NCBI GenBank assembly: GCA_002887195.1 | Contig: PJAB01000486.1 | Location: 1-25,533, forward strand | Direction of reading: 5' to 3' | Source of the DNA: Chrysochromulina parva | Taxonomy: Eukaryota; Haptophyta; Prymnesiales; Chrysochromulinaceae | Length of the DNA stretch: 25,533 nt | Part shown: positions 19,075 to 25,533 of the stretch, in pieces | Layout of the letters: every line of letters begins with the position of its first letter | Position numbering within the stretch: position 1 is the first letter of the stretch | Notes under the pieces: generated by a model | The model's input: only the letters and a program-made list of their open reading frames with translations | What the model was told of the DNA's origin: nothing | The model's database searches: none | Made by a program: the position numbers and the translations under genes

Positions 19075-22033
19075 ATGGCGCCACGCTACCGCCGACCTTC
19101 TCTGGAGGAAACGGAAGCGTTTTCATGGGAGCCCGTGATGGTGTGCATCTTGTTCATCGCGGTCAGTCTCATGTTTTGCAGCATTCCTTTGGGCCGTGAC
19201 GCTGACGCCGACGCCGATCGCAACAGCCAAGGTCCGGTTTGCCAATGCGGTCCCGTGCTTTGCACGTCGAATCGTACGCAGCCAGGCTGCGCGCCGCCCG
19301 CGTACGATCTGACCTGCTCCGCGGAGGCGCCTCGACGGCACGTGTGGCATCCAGCGAGCGCGCGCTTCAACGGCACGATGGCGAGCGCGCTGCGCGCCTC
19401 CGGGTTCGACCCCGAGCAGCAGCGACTCGTGATCATCGTCGGCGTGGGGCATTCGGGCACCTCGACCGTCGCGTGTGAGCTGAGCGGCGCAAGCGACCTC
19501 GCACGGACTTCTCGCGAGGGTGGCTCTGGCTCTGGTTCTGGCTCAGGCTCGCCATCAGTGGGTTCTGGCTCAGGCTCGCCATTAGTGGGTTCGGGTGGCT
19601 CGCCAGAACCGGAGCAGCTGCTCGGCGACCCAAGTCCAGTCAAGTCAAGTCAAGTCGACCCAAAGCTCGCGCAACCCAAGCTGAGACGGCCTTCGAAGCC
19701 GTTCACGGCCATTGTCGCCCATAAAAGGAAGAGTCTGGGGAGGCAGAAAGCACAGGTGCGCGGGTACCTGGGCACTGCTTGCATGCAAGTGCTCCTCACG
19801 GCGCCATCACCTCCCCACAGGTGCGCGGGTACCTGGGCACTGCTTGCATGCAAGTGCTCCTCACGGCGCCATTACCTCCCCACAGGTGCGCGGGTACCTG
19901 ACGGAGAACACGTGTGAGGATGAGCGCGTCGTGCGCCTCAACGAGGACATCTGCGACGCGATGGGTTTGCCGTGGTGCGCTCCCGTTCGTCGTCGGAAGG
20001 CAGAGCTGAAGCAGGTGTGTGTGCCTCTGAGGGCCGCTGAGGGCCGCTGCGGGCCTCTGATTACATCCCTCATCACGAATTGTCTCCTGAGGCAGGTGGA
20101 TCTGATTACATCCCTCATCACGAATTGGCTCCTGAGGCAGGTGGACGGCCAGAAGGTATGGGTGGTCAAGGACGTGAAGCTTGAGCCGATGTGCGCAGGC
20201 GAGGGGCAACAGCGCGATGAGAGCCCTGATGACTTGAGTCGCTCCAACCAAGCGCCGTACCGGGCGTCACGCGGTCAGCCAGTGGGGCCCTTGCCTGCCC
20301 CTCGCCTTCGAGACGCTCAGGACGGCGCTCTGCAACAGGCAGGCGACGCTCGGGACGGCGCTCAGCGACGCCGACAGAGGGTCTCCAGCTTAGTGACGTC
20401 GCCTCGGATGCGCAACCTCATTAGGTGATTGCCACTAATGGCCTGCCTGATTGCTCCCGCTTAGTAACGACGCCTCGGATGCGCAACCTCATTAGGTGAT
20501 TGCCACTCACGGCCTGCCTGATTGCTCCCGCTTAGTAACGACGCCTCGGATGCGCAACCTCATTAGGTAGCCCCATGTCGTCCTCATTGCCACTGATTGC
20601 CACTAATGGCCTGCCTGATTGCGCCCTTCATCAGGTCGCTCAGCTGGAACTGAGCTCGAAGATGACCTCGGATGATGACCTCTGATTGCCTCCCTCATCA
20701 GGTCGCTCAGCATCTGCCGCGAGGGGAAGTACGCCAGGGGGAGGGCCACCACCGGTGTGCACCGCCACTACTTACGTCTGATTGCCTCTCTGATTGCGTC
20801 ATTCCTTCAGAAAGTCTTCAGTGACGAATGCCATGGGTGTGAATACTAGAGGTGTGAATAGTCTGCCGGGGCGAAGGCCACGGGTGTGACTACTGGAGGT
20901 GTGAATAGCATGTCGGGGCGAAGGCCACAGGTGTGCACCGCCACTACTTGCGTCTGATGCCCTCTGTGATTGCGTCCCTCATCAGGTACGAGACGCTCTG
21001 CAATGGACTGGAGGGGCGATACCAAGGGTGAGTTCTGATGCACTCCATGATTGCCTCTATCTGATTGCGTCCCTCATCAGGTGGCCTCTATCTGATTGCG
21101 TCCCTCATCAGGTGAGCGTGGGCGGCAAAGGCTGGAGGAGGCGACGGCTCGGTTCCAGGTGCTTACTATTGATTGCTCTTGATTGCTCTTGATTGCTCTT
21201 GATGGATCTTGATGGCTCTTGACTGCTCTTGACTGCTCTTGATTGCTCTCGATTGCTCTTGACGAAGCTACGGCTCGGTAGCAGGAGTATCAGCGCTGCC
21301 AGCGAGCGAGCCAAAAAGGTGGGCTGTTGCCACCGAGCTGCGTCAAGCGGCTGTGCCAACGCGTGGTGTGGAAGGTGAGTGTACTTGATTGCCTCTGATG
21401 GCCCACTGAGTGCACTTGATTGCCGATTGGATGGCCCACTGATTTCCGATGATGACCTGCCTTCATGCTGATTGCCGTCAGGATCCGCGGTTCGTGTGGA
21501 TTGCATGCTGATTGAATGCTGATTGCCTCGGTCATCAGGATCCGCGGTTCGTGTGGACGCTCCATCACTGGGCACCGGCCTTGAAGAAACTTGCATCCGT
21601 GCCGACGCCGCTGCTCATCCACGTGCGACGCGACCTGTCGGACGTGGCGACGTCCTACCGACGCCGAAACGAGACGTGCTTCCAGGTGCTTGCCCTAATT
21701 GCTTGCCCTAATTGCTTGCCCTAATAGAGACGTGCTTCCAGGTGCTTGCCTTGATGGCATCTGATTGCTTCTGATGGCCTCTGATGGTCTCTGTGATTGC
21801 TTCTGATGGCCTCTGATGGTCCCGAATGACGGCCACTAATGGCCTCTAATTGCCTCTAATTGCCTCTAATTGCCTCTAATTGCCAGGATGGGAGCTCGCC
21901 AGAACGAGCCATCGCCGCACGTTCCGACTGGGCGCTCTGGCAGCTGCGCCAGTGGTGTGGGCCGGCGATCTCGATCGATATCTCGTCGCTGGGGATCGCT
22001 CGTCGAGCGAACTCACTTAGTCTAATCACTTAG
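19075..22033 (+). CDS. Type II membrane sulfotransferase-like protein (10 exons, ~502 aa)
   Basis: Exons: 19075-19755, 19886-20014, 20141-20190, 20279-20380, 20702-20775, 20986-21027, 21112-21158, 21285-21374, 21539-21685, 21887-22033. All introns are GT-AG and in phase; the stop is TAG. A short cytosolic tail is followed by one membrane segment at ~20-39, then a Cys-rich stem. The P-loop-like 5'-phosphosulfate site is VIIVGVGHSGTSTVA (~119-133). Near the C-terminus VVWKDPRFVWTLHHWAPAL is followed by LIHVRRDLSDVATSYRRR, which matches the 3'-phosphate (PAPS) binding region of sulfotransferases. The protein probably acts in the Golgi on a glycan or other lumenal acceptor. A Gly/Ser-rich insert (~149-200) sits just after the P-loop region. 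The 20191-20278 intron is the least certain part: reading through in one frame to 20426 is the alternative, but the spliced version gives a more protein-like sequence (WGPCLPLAFETLRTALCNRQ). Confidence 0.72.
19756..19885 (+). mobile_element. Tandem pair of family B introners, 65-bp units with 15-bp duplications
   Basis: GTGCGCGGGTACCTG occurs at 19756-19770, 19821-19835 and 19886-19900. After each of the first two comes a 50-bp element, GGCACTGCTTGCATGCAAG... to CCTCCCCACAG. The two elements differ at one base (CATCACC and CATTACC). The third copy is the exon. The pair is removed as one 130-bp intron or two abutting 65-bp introns. Confidence 0.92.
20389..20570 (+). repeat. 71-bp tandem triplication in an intron
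   Basis: A segment from CTTAGTRACG through GCGCAACCTCATTAGGT, plus a ~33-bp decamer spacer, occurs at 20389, 20460 and 20531. Each AG|GT junction could act as acceptor and donor. Confidence 0.9.
21159..21284 (+). mobile_element. Family A introner, CTTGATTGCT decamers
   Basis: About nine CTTGATTGCT units. The exon end acggctcggttccag is echoed just before the acceptor as acggctcggtagcag. Confidence 0.85.
21482..21538 (+). mobile_element. Family A element inserted just after an existing acceptor
   Basis: GATCCGCGGTTCGTGTGGA stands at 21482-21500 (after GTCAG) and again at 21539-21557 (after ATCAG), where it is the exon. The 38-bp element between is TTGCATGCTGATTGAATGCT-like. The 3' splice site has moved 57 bp. 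Confidence 0.82.
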
Positions 22034-22348
22034 TCTCTAGAAAACAGGAGTCCAAATACACTAACATACATCATACAATTGACATCATACAACTCCACAT
22101 AATTATATTCATCAAGAGGAGAAGATAGTCCAGTCAAACTCGTCCACGTGGTAGAGAGCGTGCTCGCTCCTGGGCGCGTTGATGTAACGACCCGCGTCCG
22201 CACGCTTCAGCAAGTATGAAAAAAGAGACGTCACTCTGGACCCTCATGCGACAGAGCTCGCGACGACGCGCTGAGATCGCGTCGAGTCTCTCAACACTCC
22301 TCCCCGTTTTCCCCACAGGGGCTCGCTCGGCGTGTGCACCCCTTCACA
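22034..22348. other. AT-richer intergenic region
   Basis: 22034-22110 is distinctly AT-rich (catacatcatacaattgac, cataattatattc) and probably holds the sulfotransferase 3' UTR or polyadenylation region. The possible minus-strand exon remnant lies at 22112-22204. The remainder precedes mS33. Confidence 0.6.
22112..22204 (-). pseudogene. Possible 3' exon or remnant of a minus-strand gene
   Basis: On the minus strand, after ...TTGCTGAAG, an open stretch reads RADAGRYINAPRSEHALYHV, continues with an acidic/aromatic tail DEFDWTIFSS and ends in TGATGA. Composition and codon use look coding, and the frame is open back to a TGA at 22246-22244. No upstream minus-strand exon is evident, because mS33 begins at 22349 on the other strand. 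It may be a fragment left by rearrangement, a short gene, or chance. I do not recognise the family. Confidence 0.25.
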
Positions 22349-22904
22349 ATGAGAAAGGAGGGGCTGGTCTCTCGAGGCACAATGCTAGGCACCCTCGTGG
22401 CGTCCTTGCGACGTGCGCCTCCCCTGCTGCACGCGTGGCCTCGTGCGCTCAGCCTCTTGTCGCAGCAGCGCGCGTATGTGAGCGTCACCCAAGCACGCAT
22501 GAAGATCTTTGGATGGTGGGAGCCGGAGGGGGCCGCATCCACGCCCTTCAACGGTCTCAATCGCCTACGCCGTCGCGGCTGGATCGGCGAAAAGGTGCGC
22601 TTCGACCTGGACGCACGCGCGCGCGCGCCCGGGCCGGGATAGCCTTCCTATGGTTGAGGCTAGGAGCACGCTTCAGTCGTCCCGGCTCACCCACTCGCGC
22701 GTGCTCTCGTCGCGTGCTCTCGCCGCGTGCTCTCGTCGCGTGCAGGTGGCGAGCTACTACCCGAAGCCCGATCCGATCATGAAACATCCGCTCGTGCGAC
22801 AGCACCTCCATGAGGAATGGTTCGAGGAGAAGGAGGCGAGGCGAAAGCTGGGCAAGGGGCCGCCGAAGAAGGGTCAGGGCAAACGGGCGTCACGAAAGAA
22901 GTAG
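22349..22904 (+). CDS. MRPS33: Mitochondrial small-subunit ribosomal protein mS33 (MRPS33)
   Basis: Exons 22349-22594 and 22746-22904, phase 0, 134 residues. The start is the first ATG in frame (MRKEGLVSRG); a second at 22382 (MLGTLVASLRRAP) is also possible. The first ~45 residues are Arg-rich and hydrophobic without acids, as in a mitochondrial presequence. The core has MKIFGWWEP, then SYYPKPDPIMKHPLVRQ. The C-terminus is LGKGPPKKGQGKRASRKK, matching the conserved RGKGxPKKGxGKRA tail of mS33/Rsm27. Length minus presequence fits the family (about 100 residues). Its role is as a structural protein of the mitochondrial ribosome small subunit. Its 151-bp intron does not contain either introner family. 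Confidence 0.82.
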
Positions 22905-23458
22905 TGCAGCCATGTGATCGGTGAACCTCCCAACCTGCCGCCTGGGGTCCCACTGCTCCGTAGCGGCTGTATCTCGTGGTCTCGCGTCCACTCGAGTAGA
23001 CTCTTTCGATTCATCTCGAAGTCTAACACACAATACAGAGGAGCAGAGGAGGCCGAGACCCTCCTGCCAATGCCTCGCCTGCTCCGCTCTGACACCGAGG
23101 TGACGAGGAGGAGCCACCGGCACCGCCGCCCCGGCCCGCGCTGTCCGGATCCACAGCGGGCGCGTACAGGTTCTCGGCGCGACGCGGCTCATCGACCCCG
23201 CTCTGCTCTGGTCTCTGGCGGCTCCTGCTGCCGACGAGTTCAGCACATGTAGTTTTTCCGTCGCCCAGAGATACACAACTTACAATGTACTCGTGAAGTG
23301 GCGGTCGGAGCCTCGCGGCGTCGCGGGCTTGCAAGGCGACGGCTCGCGCGTAAAGGCCGATTTAGGTGGAAGACTACTAGCGAATCTGGTGCATCGCGGT
23401 GCGCACTTTGAAGCCCTTCAAGGGCGTGGGATGCCCAACAGAACGCTCTCTCCGTGAG
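22905..23458. other. Intergenic region between mS33 and oxygenase genes
   Basis: No convincing gene on either strand. A minus-strand frame (~23023-23250) has coding-like composition but no ATG, no recognisable domain and no matching exon. Confidence 0.55.
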
Positions 23459-25080
23459 ATGAGGGCGCTCGCAACATGCATCATGCTCGCGCTCATGCCG
23501 AGCCGGTCCATGGCGGCGATTGCCGAGCCGGTGCAGCAATGCCGAGAGGCGGACGCTGAGGCAAGTACGACGGTCGCTTCGGCACTGCAGCCCGGCTTGA
23601 CGTTCATGTGGACGACGCCCGTCTTGCGTCTGTCGATGCTTGAAGCGGATGCGGAACCACTGCTCGAGCTCGCGGAGCGCATCGCGCGCTCATTTGGCGA
23701 CTTCTCGTCGAGATGCGTGACACGGCGCGGCGAGACCGCCAACGATGCCTTCTTCGCCGAGCAGCACAGCGCATGGGAGAAGGATGATGACAGGTTCCTC
23801 GCGGCGTTTGATGGAGGCACCGGCCTGCTGCTCCATCAGCTACGAGCAGCGTGGGTGAAGAACATTGAAGCGTACGTGTCCGGATCGGTGGGCGAGGAGG
23901 CGGCGGCTGCGCTCTTCGGAGGCGCCGACACCCTCCCTCTCTTCATCTGGGCATCGGTGCACCAGGGCTGCAGGTGAGCGCTACTGAGTTCACGTTCACG
24001 TTGATTGGCCACGAGTGCCACTGAGTGCCACGGATGGCCACTGATGGCCGCTGATGGCCACTGATGGCCACTGATGAGCTTGGTCTCGATGAGCACTGAT
24101 GAGCACTGATAAGCCCTGATGATCTCTGATGAGCACTGATGCGCACTGATGAGCACTGATGAGCACTGATGAGCACTAATGAGCACTGATGAGCACTGAT
24201 GAGCTAGGCTCCTGCCCCTTCATGCAGCACGCACACGGCGCACGTGCACGAGAACTCGGCCGTCTCGGGCGTCTTCTACGTCCGCGTGCCGGCACGATCT
24301 GGCGCGATCTCGTTCGAGGTGGGCCCTTTTCAACTCAGCTCAGTTCACCAGAAAGCGCGTGCTCACCAAGGCGCCCGCATCCATTCCCCACAGGACCCTC
24401 GCGTGCTCACCACGGCGCCCTCATCCCTTCCCCACAGGACCCTCGGGGCACCCGTCCGCCCTTTGCACGCAATCGGCTGCACCACGACCCGATAGCCGGG
24501 GAGCTGCTTCTCTTCCCGCCATGGCTCGTTCATGGGGTCACCCCGAGCTGTGAATTGGCCCCGGTGAGACTGATTGCCCCCGAGCTGTGAATTGGCCCCG
24601 GTGAGAGTCGTTGATTGCCACTGATGACCGTTGATGACCACGGATGGCCACTGATGGCCAATTCAAGTCAAGTCAAGTCAAAGTCAAGACTTGACTTGAC
24701 TTTGACTGGCCGTGGACGGCCTCTCTGACTTGACTTGACTTGACTTGACTTGACTTGACTTGACTTGACTTGACTTGACTCTTGACTTGACTTGACTCTT
24801 GACTTGACTTGACTTGACTTGACTCTTGGCTGGCCCTAGATTGCCTCTCTGACCAAACTCTGCCATCGGACGCCGCAGGGCGAGATGCGCATCTCTGAAG
24901 AGATGCCATGCATGCATGTGCTCACCACGGCGCCCTCCCCCTACCCCGCAGGGCGAGATGCGCATCTCTCTCTCATTCAACGTGGTCGCGCGCGACAAGG
25001 GAGGCAAGGGCGCCGTCCCGGGCGCGACCGATTGGGAGTTGCTCGCGGACAGCTCGTTCCTTGCCGACGGAAGCGGCTGA
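23459..25080 (+). CDS. Putative 2OG-Fe(II) oxygenase (PF13759-like), 4 exons, 286 aa
   Basis: Exons 23459-23973, 24228-24318, 24438-24563, 24952-25080; all GT-AG with matching phases. The N-terminus MRALATCIMLALMPSRSMAA looks like a signal or transit peptide. FMWTTPVLRLSML at ~49-61 corresponds to the 'FPTPV' opening of this small family. The catalytic part reads THTAHVHENSAVSGVFYVRV (about 173-192), then ISFEDPRG, ELLLFPPWLVHGVTPS (His234 as the distal iron ligand) and MRISLSFN (Arg248 as the 2-oxoglutarate ligand). This matches the H-x-H/N...SGVYY...DPR...FPSWLxHxV...RxSxSFN pattern of family 2OG-FeII_Oxy_5. It is an iron- and 2-oxoglutarate-dependent hydroxylase of unknown substrate. Each catalytic block sits on its own small exon, so correct splicing is essential for activity. 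Confidence 0.83.
24018..24205 (+). repeat. Decamer array (GATGAGCACT)n in intron 1 of the oxygenase gene
   Basis: About 16 units of ACTGATGGCC, then GAGCACTGAT, fill the intron 23974-24227. The acceptor is CTTCATGCAG. Confidence 0.9.
24319..24437 (+). mobile_element. Two stacked family B introners with 8-bp duplication
   Basis: Donor GAG|GTGGGCCC. The first element ends CCCCACAG at 24393, followed by GACCCTCG (24394-24401). A second GCGTGCTCACCACGGCGCC-type element ends CCCCACAG at 24437. GACCCTCG recurs at 24438 as the exon. Confidence 0.85.
24664..24828. repeat. (TTGAC)n microsatellite with inverted-repeat start
   Basis: Direct AAGTC units at 24664-24688 meet the complementary ACTTGACTTGAC at 24689-24705, forming an imperfect hairpin. 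After a 20-bp gap, about 19 CTTGA pentamers run from 24727. All of it lies inside the last intron of the oxygenase gene. Confidence 0.9.
24879..24951 (+). mobile_element. Family B introner downstream of an old acceptor, 18-bp duplication
   Basis: GGCGAGATGCGCATCTCT stands at 24879-24896 after CCGCAG, and again at 24952-24969 after CCCGCAG, where it is the exon (GEMRIS). The 55-bp element between contains CATGCATGCATGTGCTCACC. Confidence 0.88.
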
Positions 25081-25533
25081 GTCAGTCAGTCAGTGACTAA
25101 AATCTCAGTCACAGTCAGTGAGTCAGTCACGGCGGGTGAGACTGAGAGTGAATGCTATTTAGAATTTACCACAGGGCGACTTTTGCCCTTCGTCGCGAAC
25201 ACCAATCACGCGAAAGCCCTGCAAAAAAGCGTTTATCCTTATCGACGTGATCCCTAACGCTGAAACGAAAACAACGCACAACTTATAACCAAGATGTGAA
25301 AACGTGAAAGTAACGTTACGCGGGTGACTCGATGTGGCCGTTTTCCGCTCGTTCCCGCTCCCCGCGCTCTATTATGGTATTGAAGCTTGTGTAGATGTTT
25401 AGTTGTCCGTTTCAGCGTTAGTTTCACCTACATGGTCATGCCGTGGTGCGTGAAGCCGCGTACTAGTACACAGTACCGTTACGCGAGCGCTCTACTTGGC
25501 GAGGCATTCCCACTGCGAGCGACCGTACTCAGG
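25081..25533. other. Intergenic 3' flank of the oxygenase gene
   Basis: It begins with GTCAGTCAGTCAGTGAC-type tetramers (25081-25130). The rest is unique and more AT-rich from ~25150 to 25320. No gene seen. Confidence 0.65.

Noticed and set aside
19756..19917. Reading straight through the two family B elements as protein
   Set aside because: The first frame stays open, but it would insert element-encoded peptide repeats and change frame after the second element. Splicing restores VRGYLTENTCEDERVV.
23023..23334. Minus-strand frame with Gly/Ser-rich coding-like sequence
   Set aside because: It has no ATG and no possible upstream exon before the divergent oxygenase gene, and no domain.
24727..24828. 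Telomeric repeat
   Set aside because: The unit is CTTGA, not a known telomere motif, and it lies within an intron.
1..25533. tRNA, rRNA or transposase genes
   Set aside because: No cloverleaf, rRNA core or transposase/reverse transcriptase motif was found by eye; no autonomous partner for the introners lies in this window.

Overview
The window is nuclear DNA of a GC-rich protist, most likely a microalga. Genes have many short introns with GT/GC...AG ends. Products include a mitochondrial ribosomal protein, an FkbM-type methyltransferase, a membrane sulfotransferase and a 2-oxoglutarate oxygenase. There are no bacterial operons, and TTG/GTG starts give no sensible models. The dense introner-like introns and occasional GC donors would suit a haptophyte or a dinoflagellate. 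That placement is inference, because no rRNA or organelle gene is present.

Layout. (1) 1-4987, minus: the first 12 exons (917 codons) of a large helical-repeat protein that leaves the window at its left edge. (2) 5442-6485, minus: intronless FkbM-like methyltransferase. (3) 7053-16571, plus: a 27-exon gene for a 1743-residue coiled-coil protein, possibly TSNAXIP1-like. (4) 17174-18918, plus: a two-exon gene for a predicted myristoylated protein with a VSHGW motif. (5) 19075-22033, plus: a ten-exon type II membrane sulfotransferase. (6) 22349-22904, plus: two-exon mitochondrial ribosomal protein mS33. (7) 23459-25080, plus: a four-exon putative secreted or organellar 2OG-Fe(II) oxygenase. Gene models were built by hand from splice sites and reading phase. 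In all of them every junction keeps phase, which is strong internal support.

The genes do not form one pathway. What unites the window is its introns. I place 51 introns in 25.5 kb (49 GT-AG, 2 GC-AG), and nearly all are built from two repeat families. Family A is a 10-bp unit close to CTGATKRCCT, repeated a few to more than ten times and ending in CCTCATCAG. Family B is a ~45-bp element around the palindrome TTGCATGCAA, followed by GTGCTCACCACGGCGC and ending in CCCCACAG. Copies are flanked by direct repeats of exon sequence, often 8-45 bp. In many cases the repeat begins with GT (or GC), so the duplication supplies the 5' splice site and the element supplies the 3' splice site. Elements always lie in the sense direction of the host gene, on both strands. 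This is the hallmark of introner-type intron gain, and it is the most interesting system here. Intergenic stretches hold no convincing genes beyond one possible minus-strand exon remnant at 22112-22204.
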